A stretch of DNA of 64,000 nt from Sphingomonas profundi. GTDB taxonomy: Bacteria; Pseudomonadota; Alphaproteobacteria; Sphingomonadales; Sphingomonadaceae. A model generated the notes under the pieces. It did no database searches and was not told where the DNA came from. It was given only the letters and a program-made list of their open reading frames with translations. A program made the position numbers and the translations under genes. Where the stretch lies: NCBI RefSeq assembly GCF_009739515.1, contig NZ_CP046535.1:310001-374000 (forward strand), read 5' to 3'. Positions 22,744 to 32,486 of this stretch are shown here, one piece after another (positions within the stretch are counted from its first letter, which is position 1; every line of letters begins with the position of its first letter).

Positions 22744-23125
22744 GCCGTCCTCCCCGCTTCCCCGCCGCCCTGCTTCGGAGATCGCCGGCCGGTCGTCAAC
22801 GCCGCGATCATGACGCGCTTGTCACAAGCGCGCCACCGGGCGGACGGGGCGACTCGCCTATCGTGCCTGGACACGGAGCGGGCAGGCTCCGGCGACGGCG
22901 GTGAGACACCACGTTCCGCCTGCCCGCCCCGTGACCGATAGCGCATGCAGACGAAGGCCCCTTTGCCTCCGATCGACGATGTCCCGAGCTCCCGGCGTGC
23001 TGCCCGCGCCGGGCCGCAGCCCCCCGATCCGCCCCTGACCGGATCGGGGGGTTGCCCCCTTGCGCCAGGCGGATCAAGAACGAGCGGTGTTGCGCCATGC
23101 TGACGACGGCCGGACGGGGATGGTG

Positions 23126-23827
23126 ATGGGACGCAGGATATTGCTGGTCGAGGACGATGCCGACACCGCCGGCTATCTCGCCCGTGGTCTGAGCGAGCAG
23201 GGGCATGTCGTCGATCAGGCGGCGGACGGGCGCGAGGGCCTGTTTCTCGCCAGCGACGGCGCCTACGACCTCGTCGTGATCGATCGCATGCTGCCGGGGC
23301 TGGATGGCCTCTCGGTGGTGCGGGCGCTGCGGGCCGCGGGCATCGGCACGCCGGTGCTGATCCTCTCCGCGCTGGGCTCCGTCGACGACCGGATCGACGG
23401 GCTTGAGGGCGGATCGGACGATTATCTCGCCAAGCCCTTCGCCTTCGCCGAACTGCTCGCCCGCGCCAACGCGCTGTTTCGCCGCGCCGAGGGCAAGGCT
23501 TCCGGATCGGCCGAGACGCGGCTCGTGGTGGGCGATCTGGAGATCGACCTGCTCGGCCGCATCGTGCGCCGGCGCGGCCAGCCGATCGAGCTGAAGCCGC
23601 GCGAGTACAGCCTGCTGGAATATCTCGCGCGCAATGCCGGCCGCGTCGTCACCCGCACCATGCTGCTGGAGCAGGTGTGGGATTATCATTTCGATCCCGG
23701 CACGAACGTGGTGGACGTGCATGTCAGCCGCCTGCGCCGAAAGCTGGAGGAGGGGTTCGGCCAGCCCATCCTGCACACCGTGCGCGGTGCCGGCTACCGT
23801 CTCGCCCCGGCCGCCGCCGCTGCCTGA
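23126..23827 (+). CDS. OmpR-family response regulator
   Basis: A 233-residue two-component regulator. The receiver domain (1-118) has acidic residues D10/D11, the phosphoacceptor D53 (LVVIDRMLPG), S81 and K103 (LAKPF). A winged-helix DNA-binding domain occupies about 130-228, with ELKPREYSLLEYLARNAGRV and ending HTVRGAGYRL. The ATG at 23126 was chosen since GGGGA lies five bases upstream; an ATG at 23120 is also possible. The partner kinase begins 28 bases downstream. The pair resembles QseBC/TctDE-type systems but the signal cannot be inferred. Confidence 0.93.
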   Translation: MGRRILLVEDDADTAGYLARGLSEQGHVVDQAADGREGLFLASDGAYDLVVIDRMLPGLDGLSVVRALRAAGIGTPVLILSALGSVDDRIDGLEGGSDDYLAKPFAFAELLARANALFRRAEGKASGSAETRLVVGDLEIDLLGRIVRRRGQPIELKPREYSLLEYLARNAGRVVTRTMLLEQVWDYHFDPGTNVVDVHVSRLRRKLEEGFGQPILHTVRGAGYRLAPAAAAA

Positions 23828-23855
23828 GGGCGCGCCGGCGCCAGCGGCGGGCCGC

Positions 23856-25226
23856 ATGGGCGCGCGGGTTCCCGTCACCTTGCGGGTGGCGGCGCTGGCG
23901 ATGCTGCTCGCCCTGCTCTCCAATCTCGCGCTGCTCGGCTTCATCCGCTGGCGCACGCATGACGACGCCTTCGCCAGCCTGCGGGTGCAGGCGCTGGAAC
24001 AGGCGCGGGCGCTGGCCGACGTGCATGCGGCCGGCGGCGTGGCGGCGCTGCGCGCGACGATCGCCGATCTGGCGACGGCGGGCGACAGCCGCTTCGTGGC
24101 GGCCATCCTCGATCCCGCCGGCCGGCCGATCATGGGCAATCTGGGCAAGGAGAGCCTGCCGGGGCTCGTCCGCTCCGTAGGCTTCGAAACGATCGCGCTG
24201 CGCCGCGCCGGCGCCGCGCGCGAGGAGGCGGCGGGCATCGTCTCGCGCCGCCTGGACGACCGCACGTGGCTGGTGAGCGGGTTGGTGCTCGGCGAGCGGC
24301 TGGCGCTGCAGCGCACGCTGGAGCGATCGCTGGCGCTGGCGGTGGTGCTGTCGGTGCTGTTCGGGGTGATCTGCGGCCTGGTGACGGCGGGCTATGTCGG
24401 CAACCGCGTGCGGGCGATCGCGGCGGTGGTGGACGATGTGGGCGCCGGCGATTTCGCCCGGCGCGCGCCGATCGCCGGATCTGGCGACGCGTTCGATCTG
24501 CTCTCTATCCGGATCAACCTGATGCTCGATCGCATCGGCGCGCTGATGGGCGAGCTGCGGTTGCTGACCGACAGCCTGGCGCACGACCTGCGATCCCCCG
24601 TCAGCCGCCTGCGCGCGCGGATCGAGGGGGCGATGACGGTGGACGACGAGGCGCAGCGCGACGCCCTGCTCGGCGGCGTGTTGGCGGAGGCCGATTCGCT
24701 GATGCGCATCCTGACGACGGTGCTGGAGATCGGCCGCACCGAGGCGATGGCCGGGCGCGAGCGTTTCACCCCGATCGATCCGGCCGCGCTGGTCGCCGGG
24801 ATGGCCGAGATGTACGAGCCGCTGGCCGAGGAGGCCGGCGTGGCGCTGGCGCTGGACCGGCGGGGGGCGCTGCGGCCGGTGCCGGGACACCGCCAGCTGC
24901 TGGCCCAGGCGCTGAGCAACCTGATCGACAATGCGCTGCATTATGGCGCGGCGGGGGGTGAGATCCGGCTGTTCGCCGTCGCCGGCGAGGACGGCCTGTC
25001 GCTGGGCGTCGCCGACCGCGGGCCGGGCATCGCGCCGGCCGACCAGGCGGAGGCGCGGCGGCGGTTCGGCCGGCTCGATTCGTCGCGGTCGGCGCCGGGG
25101 GCGGGGCTGGGGCTGGCGCTGGTGGAGGCGGTGGCCCATCTGCACGGAGGCACGCTCCGCCTCGACGACAATCATCCGGGCTTGCGCGCCACGCTGCTTT
25201 TGCCGATGGCGCGCCAAGCCGCCTGA
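23856..25226 (+). CDS. Sensor histidine kinase
   Basis: A 456-residue inner-membrane kinase partner of the preceding regulator. Membrane segments lie at about 10-30 and 157-180, with a periplasmic domain of about 120 residues between them. A HAMP linker (GYVGNRVRAIAAVVDDVGAG) precedes the dimerisation helix, with the phosphorylated H243 in DSLAHDLRSPVSRLRARIEG. The ATPase domain has LSNLIDNALHYG (N box), VADRGPGIAPADQ (G1) and GAGLGLALVEAVAHLHGG (G2). The ATG at 23856 is preferred over upstream in-frame codons that overlap the regulator gene. Confidence 0.92.
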   Translation: MGARVPVTLRVAALAMLLALLSNLALLGFIRWRTHDDAFASLRVQALEQARALADVHAAGGVAALRATIADLATAGDSRFVAAILDPAGRPIMGNLGKESLPGLVRSVGFETIALRRAGAAREEAAGIVSRRLDDRTWLVSGLVLGERLALQRTLERSLALAVVLSVLFGVICGLVTAGYVGNRVRAIAAVVDDVGAGDFARRAPIAGSGDAFDLLSIRINLMLDRIGALMGELRLLTDSLAHDLRSPVSRLRARIEGAMTVDDEAQRDALLGGVLAEADSLMRILTTVLEIGRTEAMAGRERFTPIDPAALVAGMAEMYEPLAEEAGVALALDRRGALRPVPGHRQLLAQALSNLIDNALHYGAAGGEIRLFAVAGEDGLSLGVADRGPGIAPADQAEARRRFGRLDSSRSAPGAGLGLALVEAVAHLHGGTLRLDDNHPGLRATLLLPMARQAA

Positions 25227-25265
25227 GCGCCGCCGCGCGGGCGGCGTGCGCCCGCGATGCCGCGC

Positions 25266-25294
25266 TTGACTCGCGCCGCGCGGCGACCTAATTG
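25266..25294 (+). promoter_or_regulatory. Promoter for the rpsM-rpsK-rpoA-rplQ operon
   Basis: TTGACT at 25266-25271 and TAATTG at 25289-25294 are spaced by 17 bases, a good sigma-70-type match. Transcription would begin near 25301, giving a leader of about 118 bases ahead of rpsM that contains the hairpin 25319-25348. A dedicated promoter makes sense because the operon is detached from adk here. Confidence 0.6.
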
Positions 25295-25318
25295 GCGGAC
25301 ATCCCACAGATCGATATG

Positions 25319-25348
25319 CGGCGGCGCCGACTTGCGCCCGCCGTTTTT
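25319..25348 (+). terminator. Terminator-like hairpin in the rpsM leader
   Basis: A stem of nine pairs with one bulged C (25319-25327 with 25334-25343) precedes a five-T run at 25344-25348, 70 bases before rpsM. It may terminate transcripts from the kinase gene or act as an attenuator on the leader started at the promoter upstream. Confidence 0.6.
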
Positions 25349-25418
25349 CGTTATGGCGGGCCAACGCGTCGAGATGGGCCGCTCGCCAGGCTGCCCGTGG
25401 AGCAGGAGAAAGCACAGC

Positions 25419-25787
25419 ATGGCACGTATCGCGGGTGTGAACATCCCGACCAACAAGCGCGTCGAGATCGCGCTGACCTACATTCACGGCATCGGTGCCA
25501 CCAAGGCCAAGGAAATCACCGGCAAGATCGGCATCACGCCGGAGCGCCGCGTGCAGGACCTGACCGATCAGGAAGTCCTCCAGATCCGCGAGGCGATCGA
25601 CGCCGGCTACACGGTGGAGGGCGATCTGCGCCGCCAGGTGGCGATGAACATCAAGCGTCTGATGGACCTCGCCTGCTATCGCGGCCTGCGCCATCGCAAG
25701 GGCCTGCCGGTCCGCGGCCAGCGCACGCACACCAACGCGCGCACCCGCAAGGGCAAGGCCAAGCCGATCGCCGGCAAGAAGAAGTAA
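25419..25787 (+). CDS. rpsM: 30S ribosomal protein S13
   Basis: S13 (122 residues) lies in the 30S head, bridging to the 50S subunit and contacting P-site tRNA. The start is the ATG at 25419 ([20 protein letters not shown]); in-frame codons further upstream are in the leader. [20 protein letters not shown] is the family signature near the C-terminus. It is the first gene of the alpha operon. Confidence 0.98.
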   Translation: MARIAGVNIPTNKRVEIALTYIHGIGATKAKEITGKIGITPERRVQDLTDQEVLQIREAIDAGYTVEGDLRRQVAMNIKRLMDLACYRGLRHRKGLPVRGQRTHTNARTRKGKAKPIAGKKK

Positions 25788-25886
25788 GCAAACAGTCCGG
25801 GGGACTGTTTGCTCCGCCGGAGGCAGGCCGCGATCGGGCGCCGCCTCACGGAGTGTCCCCGGCCAAGAAGGTAGGGAAATCGGAAA

Positions 25887-26276
25887 ATGGCACGCGAACC
25901 CCAGCGCATCAAGCGGCGCGAGCGGAAGAACATCACGGCCGGCGTGGCCCACGTCAACGCCAGCTTCAACAACACCATGATCACCATCACCGACGCCCAG
26001 GGCAACGCGATCAGCTGGTCCTCGGCCGGCATGATGGGCTTCAAGGGCAGCCGCAAGTCGACGCCCTACGCCGCCCAGGTCGCGGCGGAGGATGCCGGCA
26101 AGAAGGCCGCCGAGCATGGCGTGCGCACCCTCGAGGTCGAGGTGAAGGGCCCGGGTTCGGGCCGCGAATCCGCCCTGCGCGCGCTGCAGGCGGTCGGCTT
26201 CCACATCACGTCGATCCGCGACGTGACGCCGATCCCGCACAATGGCGTGCGCCCGTCCAAGCGCCGGCGCGTCTGA
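25887..26276 (+). CDS. rpsK: 30S ribosomal protein S11
   Basis: S11 (129 residues) is a platform protein near the mRNA exit. The central [20 protein letters not shown] and the end [15 protein letters not shown] are diagnostic. It is preceded by a 99-base spacer and AAGAAGGTAGGGAAA. Confidence 0.98.
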   Translation: MAREPQRIKRRERKNITAGVAHVNASFNNTMITITDAQGNAISWSSAGMMGFKGSRKSTPYAAQVAAEDAGKKAAEHGVRTLEVEVKGPGSGRESALRALQAVGFHITSIRDVTPIPHNGVRPSKRRRV

Positions 26277-26359
26277 TCGTCTCGCGGGGGCTTGCGGCTC
26301 CCGTCCTGTTTCCGGCCGTGGCGGACGCGTCGCGGCCCAACCCCAAGGGATCTGAGCCC

Positions 26360-27421
26360 ATGGCTGTCAACGCCAAGAACTGGCAGGAAATGAAGAAGCC
26401 GAACGGCCTCGAGAAGAAGCCGGGCGGGGATACGCGGCGCCGCGCGACCTTCGTCGCCGAGCCGCTGGAGCGCGGCTTCGGCCTGACCCTCGGCAACTCG
26501 CTGCGCCGGGTGCTGCTCTCGTCGCTGCAGGGCGCCGCGATCACCTCGATCAAGATCGAGAACGTGCTGCACGAATTCTCGTCCCTCGCCGGCGTGCGCG
26601 AGGACGTGACCGACATCGTGCTGAACGTGAAGCAGCTCGCCATCCGCATGCAGGGCGAGGGGCCGAAGCGCCTCCAGCTCTCCGCCACCGGCCCGGCCGA
26701 GGTGACGGCGGGCGACATCGCCGTTTCCGGCGACATCGAGGTCATGAACCCGGAGCTGGTGATCTGCCATCTCGACGAGGGCGCGACCCTGAACATGGAG
26801 CTGACCGCCGATATCGGGAAGGGCTATGTGCCCTCGGCCAATAACCGCCCGGTGGATGCGCCGATCGGCCTGATCCCGATCGACTCGCTCTACTCGCCGG
26901 TGCGCCAGGTGGCGTACAAGGTGGAGAATACCCGCGTCGGCCAGGAACTGGACTATGACAAGCTGACGATCACGGTCGAAACCGACGGCACCGTCACGCC
27001 CGACGACGCGCTCGCTTACTCGGCGCGGATCCTGCAGGACCAGCTGCAGCTGTTCGTCCACTTCGACGACGCGATGGCCACCACCTCCGCGCCGATCGGC
27101 GTGCCGGCGGCCGCCCAGTCCGTTGCGGAGCCGGAGGCGAACTCGAACCAGCTGAACCGCTATCTGCTGAAGAAGGTGGACGAGCTGGAGCTCTCGGTGC
27201 GGTCGGCCAACTGCCTGAAGAACGACAACATCATCTATATCGGCGATCTGGTGCAGAAGACCGAGGCGGAGATGCTGCGCACGCCGAACTTCGGCCGCAA
27301 GTCCCTGAACGAGATCAAGGAAGTGCTGGCCTCGATGGGCCTGCGGCTGGGCATGGAAATCCCCGGCTGGCCGCCCGAGAACATCGAGGAAATGGCCAAG
27401 AAGCTCGAACAGGAATTCTAG
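26360..27421 (+). CDS. rpoA: RNA polymerase alpha subunit
   Basis: The 353-residue alpha subunit forms the dimeric scaffold of RNA polymerase. The N-terminal domain (about 1-240) includes [20 protein letters not shown], and the C-terminal domain (about 265-340), which binds UP elements and activators, includes [20 protein letters not shown] and [19 protein letters not shown]. The ATG at 26360 was chosen by family length; the same frame is open much further upstream through rpsM-rpsK, but that is a shadow. Confidence 0.99.
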   Translation: MAVNAKNWQEMKKPNGLEKKPGGDTRRRATFVAEPLERGFGLTLGNSLRRVLLSSLQGAAITSIKIENVLHEFSSLAGVREDVTDIVLNVKQLAIRMQGEGPKRLQLSATGPAEVTAGDIAVSGDIEVMNPELVICHLDEGATLNMELTADIGKGYVPSANNRPVDAPIGLIPIDSLYSPVRQVAYKVENTRVGQELDYDKLTITVETDGTVTPDDALAYSARILQDQLQLFVHFDDAMATTSAPIGVPAAAQSVAEPEANSNQLNRYLLKKVDELELSVRSANCLKNDNIIYIGDLVQKTEAEMLRTPNFGRKSLNEIKEVLASMGLRLGMEIPGWPPENIEEMAKKLEQEF

Positions 27422-27429
27422 GCTCATCT

Positions 27430-27452
27430 CCCCCTCCCGAAGTGGGAGGGGG
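27430..27452 (+). terminator. Hairpin between rpoA and rplQ
   Basis: A 9-bp perfect stem (27430-27438 with 27444-27452) starts eight bases after the rpoA stop. There is no T-run, so it is more likely an mRNA stability or processing element than a full terminator. Confidence 0.4.
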
Positions 27453-27508
27453 GATCAAGGGAAAGGGCGGTCCCTCATCACCGCCTGGCACGGGGTTCCG
27501 AAAGGGCA

Positions 27509-27531
27509 CCATCAAAGCCCTGCTTTGATGG
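27509..27531 (+). repeat. Perfect 9-bp hairpin upstream of rplQ
   Basis: CCATCAAAG and CTTTGATGG flank a five-base loop, 42 bases before rplQ. It may be a regulatory or processing hairpin in the mRNA. Confidence 0.4.
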
Positions 27532-27572
27532 GATCCAGTACGGCCCCCTGACGAACGAGAAGGAAGACGATC

Positions 27573-27995
27573 ATGCGCCATCGTGTCGGCGGACGTAAGC
27601 TTCAGCGCACCTCCAGCCATCGTGCAGCCCTGTTCCGCAACATGGCCGCGGCCCTCATCAAGCATGAGCAGATCACCACCACGCTCGCCAAGGCGAAGGA
27701 GCTTCGCCCCTATGTCGAGAAGCTAGTGACACTCGCCAAGAAGGGCGGCCTCTCCAATCGCCGGCTGGCGCATGCGCGGCTGCTGGACGACGCGCAGCTG
27801 GTGAAGCTGTTCGACGAACTGGGCGGTCGCTACGCCGGCCGCGCCGGCGGCTACACCCGCATCATCAAGGCCGGCATCCGCGCATCCGACGCGTCGCCGA
27901 TGGCGATCATCGAGTTCGTCGATCGCGACGTTTCGGCCAAGGGGCAGGATTCCGGCCCGGTGCAGGGCGACGATGATCTGGACGAGGCGGCCTGA
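27573..27995 (+). CDS. rplQ: 50S ribosomal protein L17
   Basis: L17 (140 residues) lies on the 50S surface near the tunnel exit. [20 protein letters not shown] and [20 protein letters not shown] are diagnostic. The Asp/Glu-rich tail is slightly longer than in E. coli. It closes the alpha operon and is followed by a hairpin. Confidence 0.98.
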   Translation: MRHRVGGRKLQRTSSHRAALFRNMAAALIKHEQITTTLAKAKELRPYVEKLVTLAKKGGLSNRRLAHARLLDDAQLVKLFDELGGRYAGRAGGYTRIIKAGIRASDASPMAIIEFVDRDVSAKGQDSGPVQGDDDLDEAA

Positions 27996-28027
27996 TCTCA
28001 CGCGCGCCGCAGGGTGATCCCGTCGCG

Positions 28028-28053
28028 GGGGTGCGGTCGCAAGGCCGCGCCCC
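28028..28053 (+). terminator. Terminator-like hairpin after rplQ
   Basis: A 9-bp GC-rich stem with one G-U pair (28028-28036 with 28045-28053) and an eight-base loop, followed by TTCGTCGTTT. It is the likely end of the alpha operon. Confidence 0.5.
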
Positions 28054-28115
28054 TTCGTCGTTTCGGGCCATTTACCACTTCCTCAAGATCTTCCGATCCA
28101 CAAGGGTTCGAATCC

Positions 28116-30290
28116 ATGCGTCTGAGAAGCGTTCTGATGCTTGCCGCGCTGGTGCCCGCCGCGACGGCTCCCGTCGCTTTCGCGGCAGCGCCTGCCCGCC
28201 AGTCGAGAGAAAGTGCCGCCATGTCGCCATCGCCAAAGCCCGTCTACCCCGCCACCGAGCGCGGCGACGTGCGCGAGACCCTGTTCGGCGAGACGATCGC
28301 CGATCCCTATCGCTGGCTGGAGAACGACGTCCGCACCGATCCCAAGGTGCGCGCCTGGGTGACGGCGCAGAGCGAGGCGGCGAACGCCTATCTGGCAACC
28401 CTGCCCGGCCGTGGTGTCATCGAGCGCCGGCTGAAGCAGCTGTGGGACTATGAGCGGTTCGGGCTGCCGGTAACTGCCGGCGGGCGCATCTTCTACCAGC
28501 GCAACACCGGCCTCCAGAACCAGTCGCCGCTCTACGTGCAGGACGGCGTGGCCGCCGCGCCGCGCCTGCTGATCGATCCGAACCTGTGGGCGGCGGACGG
28601 CGCCACCGCGCTTGCCGAGTGGAAGCCCTCGGTCGACGGCAAGCGCGTGGTCTACGCCGTGCAGGACGGCGGCACCGACTGGCGGACGCTGAAGGTGCTG
28701 GACGTCGACAGCGGCGCGGTGCTGGACGACGAGGTTAAGTGGGCCAAGTTCACCGATCTGGCATGGGCGAGGAACGGCGCCGGCTTCTTCTACTCGCGCT
28801 TTCCGGAGCCGGCCGGCGGGGCGACCTACCAGTCGCTCAACCTCAACCAGGCGATCTACTTCCACGCGCTCGGCACCGCGCAGAGCGCCGACCGCCTCGT
28901 CTTCGCGACCAGGGACCGGCCGAAGCTGAACCACGTCGCGCAGGTGACGGAGGATGGCCGCTGGCTGCTCGTCGCCTCCAGCGAGGGGACGGACGCGCGC
29001 TACGAGCTGACCCTCGTCGATCTCACCAGCCCCAAGGCTGGCGCGCGCACGCTGGTGCGCGGGCTGGAGCATGCGTGGTCGCTGGCCGGCGCGGTCGGCG
29101 ACACCTTCTACTTCGTCACCGATCTGGATGCGCCGCGCCAGCGGGTGGTGGCGATGGACGTGAAATCCGCTTCGCGGCCGATCCGCCAGATCGTCGCCGA
29201 GAGCGAGGCCAAGCTGGACGGCGCGACGATCGCCGGCGACCGCCTGGTTCTCTCCTATCTGCGCGATGCGAAGAGCGAGCTGCGCCTCGCCACGCTGGAC
29301 GGCAAGGATCTCGGCACGGTGGCGCTGCCCGGCATCGGCACGGTCACGATCGGCGAGGGCCGTCACGACGACCCGACGCTGTTCTACAGCTATGGCAGCT
29401 ATGCCGTGCCCACCTCCATCCTGCGGCTGGACGCGGCGACGGGGAAGGACAGCCTGTTCAAGGCGCCGCAGGTCGCGTTCGATCCGGCCGCCTACCGCGT
29501 CGATCAGATGTTCTTTGCCTCGAAGGACGGCACGCGCGTGCCGATGTTCGTCATCCGCCGCAAGGATTCCACCGGGCCGCGGCCGACCATCCTCTACGGC
29601 TATGGCGGGTTCGACATCTCGCTGACGCCGGGCTTCTCGCCGGCGGTGCTGCAGTGGGTGGAGATGGGCGGCACCTATGCGGTGGCCAACCTGCGCGGCG
29701 GTGGCGAATATGGCAAGGCGTGGCACGATGGCGGCCGCCTGGCCAACAAGCAGAACGTGTTCGACGATTGCATCGCTGCGGCCGAGTATCTGGTGAAGCA
29801 GGGCGTCGCCAGGAAGGACGGCCTCGCGCTGCGCGGCGGGTCCAATGGCGGGCTGCTGGTAGGTGCCGTCGTCAACCAGCGGCCGGACCTGTTCGCCGCC
29901 GCCACGCCGCAGGTGGGCGTGATGGACATGCTGCGCTTCAACCGCTTCACCGCCGGCCGCTACTGGGTGGACGATTATGGCGATCCGGCGAAGGAGGCGG
30001 ACTTCAAGGTGCTGCGTGCCTACTCGCCTTATCACAACATCCGCTCCGGCACGGCCTATCCGGCGATCATGGTGGCGACGGCCGACACGGACGATCGCGT
30101 CGTGCCGGGCCACAGCTTCAAATATGCCGCGGCGCTGCAGGCGGCCGACATCGGCGACAAGCCCCACCTGATCCGCATCGAGACGCGCGCCGGCCACGGC
30201 TCCGGCAAGCCGACCGACAAGGTGATCGAGGAATATGCCGATTTGTGGGCCTTCGTGGCGGAGTGGACCGGGTTGACCGTTCCGGAATAA
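28116..30290 (+). CDS. Exported prolyl oligopeptidase (peptidase family S9A)
   Basis: A 724-residue serine peptidase that cuts short peptides after proline. The start at 28116 gives a signal peptide (MRLRSVLMLAALVPAATAPV, then AFAA), so the enzyme is probably periplasmic. The N-terminal motif YRWLENDVRTDPKVRAWV and the beta-propeller (about 80-430) are followed by an alpha/beta-hydrolase domain. The catalytic residues are S576 in RGGSNGG, an Asp in TADTDDRVVPGH (659 or 660) and H694 in RAGHGSGKP. The family is usually 680-750 residues. It stands alone between rplQ and guaA. Confidence 0.95.
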   Translation: MRLRSVLMLAALVPAATAPVAFAAAPARQSRESAAMSPSPKPVYPATERGDVRETLFGETIADPYRWLENDVRTDPKVRAWVTAQSEAANAYLATLPGRGVIERRLKQLWDYERFGLPVTAGGRIFYQRNTGLQNQSPLYVQDGVAAAPRLLIDPNLWAADGATALAEWKPSVDGKRVVYAVQDGGTDWRTLKVLDVDSGAVLDDEVKWAKFTDLAWARNGAGFFYSRFPEPAGGATYQSLNLNQAIYFHALGTAQSADRLVFATRDRPKLNHVAQVTEDGRWLLVASSEGTDARYELTLVDLTSPKAGARTLVRGLEHAWSLAGAVGDTFYFVTDLDAPRQRVVAMDVKSASRPIRQIVAESEAKLDGATIAGDRLVLSYLRDAKSELRLATLDGKDLGTVALPGIGTVTIGEGRHDDPTLFYSYGSYAVPTSILRLDAATGKDSLFKAPQVAFDPAAYRVDQMFFASKDGTRVPMFVIRRKDSTGPRPTILYGYGGFDISLTPGFSPAVLQWVEMGGTYAVANLRGGGEYGKAWHDGGRLANKQNVFDDCIAAAEYLVKQGVARKDGLALRGGSNGGLLVGAVVNQRPDLFAAATPQVGVMDMLRFNRFTAGRYWVDDYGDPAKEADFKVLRAYSPYHNIRSGTAYPAIMVATADTDDRVVPGHSFKYAAALQAADIGDKPHLIRIETRAGHGSGKPTDKVIEEYADLWAFVAEWTGLTVPE

Positions 30291-30305
30291 GCGCCGGTCC
30301 ACTTA

Positions 30306-30433
30306 CCCCGAGCGAAGTCGAGGGGCGATCCAGGGGGAGCGTGTCTCGACTGCGCTCGACACAAGGTGGGAGTGCCCCGAGCGGAGTCGAGGGGTGCACG
30401 TGCCACACCTCGTGCATCGGCTGCGCTCGACAT
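30306..30433. repeat. Cluster of REP-like inverted repeats before guaA
   Basis: The unit CCCCGAGCGAAGTCGAGGGG occurs at 30306-30325 and, with one change, at 30375-30394. Related inverted copies (GTCGACTGCGCTCGACAC-like) are at 30341-30362 and 30415-30433. Alternating direct and inverted copies can fold into hairpins. Such intergenic repeats are common in sphingomonad genomes. The cluster separates the peptidase gene from guaA and may act as a terminator or mRNA stabiliser. Confidence 0.8.
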
Positions 30434-30491
30434 CGGGATCGTGTGCAGGGTGGCGCTGGACTCGACCCCGCGCCTTCCTTATCCGCTCCCC

Positions 30492-32087
30492 ATGACAGCT
30501 GAGCCCACCGCCGCCCCATCCACCAAGCCGTCCGCCAAACCGTCGGACTGCATCCTGATCGTCGATTTCGGCAGCCAGGTGACGCAGCTGATCGCCCGCC
30601 GCGTGCGCGAGGCCGGCGTCTATTCCGAGATCGCGCCCTACAATGCCGCCGATGCCGCGTTCGATCGGCTGCGGCCGCGCGGCATCATCCTCTCCGGCGG
30701 ACCGGACAGCGTGACCCGCGCGGAGTCGCCGCGTGCGCCGCAGCGCTTCTTCGAGGCGGGCATTCCCGTGCTCGGCATCTGCTACGGTCAGCAGACGATG
30801 TGCCAGCAGCTCGGCGGATCGGTGACGGCCAAGGGCAATGGCGAGTTCGGCCGCGCCTATCTGGAGGTGTGCGAGCGATCGGCGCTGTTCGACGGCCTGT
30901 GGCGGGAGGGCGAGCGCCACCAGGTGTGGATGAGCCACGGCGACACGGTGGACGCGCTGCCGCCCGGCTTCCGCCCGGTCGCCCAGTCCGAAGGCGCGCC
31001 CTATGCGGTGAGCGCGGACGAGGCGCGGCGCTTCTACGGCGTGCAGTTCCATCCGGAGGTGGTGCACACGCCGGACGGCGGCAAGCTGATCGCAAATTTC
31101 GCGCGCCACGTGTGCGGGCTGGCCGGCGACTGGTCGATGGCCGAGTTCCGCGCCGCAAAGATCGCCGAGATCCGCGCGCAGGTGGGGCAGGGGCGGGTGA
31201 TCTGCGGCCTGTCCGGCGGCGTCGACTCGGCGGTGGCGGCGGTGCTGATCCACGAGGCGATCGGCGATCAGCTGACGTGCGTGTTCGTCGATCACGGCCT
31301 GATGCGGCAGAGCGAGGCGGACCAGGTGGTCGGCCTGTTCCGCGAGCATTACGGCATCCCGCTCGTCCATGTGAACGCCGAGACGCTGTTCCTCAACGGC
31401 CTCGCCGGGCTCACCGATCCGGAGGCGAAGCGCAAGTTCATCGGCCGCACCTTCATCGACGTGTTCGAGAGCGAGGCGCGCAAGATCGGCGGAGCGGAGT
31501 TCCTGGCGCAGGGCACGCTCTATCCGGACGTGATCGAGAGCGTGTCGTTCACCGGCGGCCCGTCGGTGACGATCAAGAGCCACCACAATGTCGGCGGCCT
31601 GCCCGAGCGCATGAACATGAAGCTGGTGGAGCCGCTGCGCGAACTGTTCAAGGACGAGGTGCGCGCGCTGGGCCGCGAACTGGGGCTGCCGGACATCTTC
31701 GTCGGCCGTCACCCGTTCCCCGGCCCGGGCCTCGCCATCCGCATCCCCGGCGAGGTGACGAAGGAGCGCTGCGACATCCTGCGCAAGGCGGATGCGATCT
31801 ACCTGAGCGAGATCCGCGCGGCCGGGCTGTACGATGCGATCTGGCAGGCCTTCGCGGTGCTGCTGCCGGTGCGGACGGTAGGCGTGATGGGCGACGCCCG
31901 CACCTACGACTCGGTCTGCGCGCTGCGCGCCGTAACCTCCACCGACGGCATGACCGCCGACATATTCCCGTTCGACGCCGGCTTCCTCTCCCGCGTGGCG
32001 ACGCGGATCGTGAACGAGGTCGCCGGCATCAACCGCGTGACGTACGACTATACCTCGAAGCCGCCCGGCACGATCGAATGGGAATGA
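30492..32087 (+). CDS. guaA: GMP synthase (glutamine-hydrolysing)
   Basis: The 531-residue enzyme converts XMP to GMP using ATP and glutamine. The class I amidotransferase domain has Cys97 in [10 protein letters not shown] and FHPEVVHT for the catalytic His-Glu. The ATP-pyrophosphatase P-loop is [12 protein letters not shown], and the C-terminal dimerisation domain contains [20 protein letters not shown] and ends KPPGTIEWE. The ATG at 30492 adds a Ser/Thr/Pro/Ala-rich leader of about 17 residues before [20 protein letters not shown]. Confidence 0.98.
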   Translation: MTAEPTAAPSTKPSAKPSDCILIVDFGSQVTQLIARRVREAGVYSEIAPYNAADAAFDRLRPRGIILSGGPDSVTRAESPRAPQRFFEAGIPVLGICYGQQTMCQQLGGSVTAKGNGEFGRAYLEVCERSALFDGLWREGERHQVWMSHGDTVDALPPGFRPVAQSEGAPYAVSADEARRFYGVQFHPEVVHTPDGGKLIANFARHVCGLAGDWSMAEFRAAKIAEIRAQVGQGRVICGLSGGVDSAVAAVLIHEAIGDQLTCVFVDHGLMRQSEADQVVGLFREHYGIPLVHVNAETLFLNGLAGLTDPEAKRKFIGRTFIDVFESEARKIGGAEFLAQGTLYPDVIESVSFTGGPSVTIKSHHNVGGLPERMNMKLVEPLRELFKDEVRALGRELGLPDIFVGRHPFPGPGLAIRIPGEVTKERCDILRKADAIYLSEIRAAGLYDAIWQAFAVLLPVRTVGVMGDARTYDSVCALRAVTSTDGMTADIFPFDAGFLSRVATRIVNEVAGINRVTYDYTSKPPGTIEWE

Positions 32088-32091
32088 TTTA

Positions 32092-32110
32092 GGCCCCTCC
32101 AGAGGGGGCC
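32092..32110 (+). terminator. Hairpin after guaA
   Basis: A GC-rich stem of seven pairs with a terminal G-U pair, directly after the guaA stop. No T-run follows, although the next 60 bases are AT-rich. Confidence 0.45.
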
Positions 32111-32246
32111 GGGACCACGCAGAATACGACGTAAGTGACTGATAAAATCTATTTTTAACACAACGAGATTCAACAACAATCGGTGGGTAGCAGTTAAATC
32201 CGTCAGGCGATTTGACGGTATCGCCTCCTCGTGTCGATCGCCAAAA

Positions 32247-32486
32247 TTGCCGTTACCGTCAGGGGGCGAGTATGTCGGCTTTCAGGGTGCGTCCGTGAAC
32301 GGGATCGAGAACTTCTGGCGGCACCTGAAATGCTCGCTCACCGGCACGCACGTCAGCGTCTCGGCCAAGCACCTTGGGAACTACACGAAGGAGTTTGAAT
32401 ACGGCTTCAACCGTCGCCAGGACGCGGCTTCGATGCTGCCGGAGCTTCTTTCACCTTTCGGACCATTGAAGCCAAACCGCGATTGA
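32247..32486 (+). pseudogene. 3' remnant of an IS1595-type transposase
   Basis: The 79-codon frame encodes only the end of a transposase: GASVNGIENFWRHLKCSLTG, THVSVSAKHLGNYTKEFEYG and FNRRQDAASMLPELLSPF. NGIE-FW is the last catalytic-domain motif of the ISXO2/IS1595 family, where the Glu completes the DDE-like site. The N-terminal two thirds, with the zinc ribbon and other acidic residues, is absent, so the copy is dead. No matching terminal inverted repeats were found. Its end overlaps, on the other strand, the 58-residue gene at 32407-32583. It marks the edge of the accessory region, right after guaA. Confidence 0.75.

Noticed and set aside
23724..26240. Minus-strand open frame of 838 codons over the kinase and rpsM/rpsK
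   Set aside because: Antisense to well supported genes, rich in His/Arg/Gln as expected from reading GC-rich codons backwards.
25292..26359. N-terminal extension of rpoA through rpsM-rpsK
   Set aside because: The frame is open but overlaps two ribosomal genes; the RpoA family begins at the ATG at 26360.
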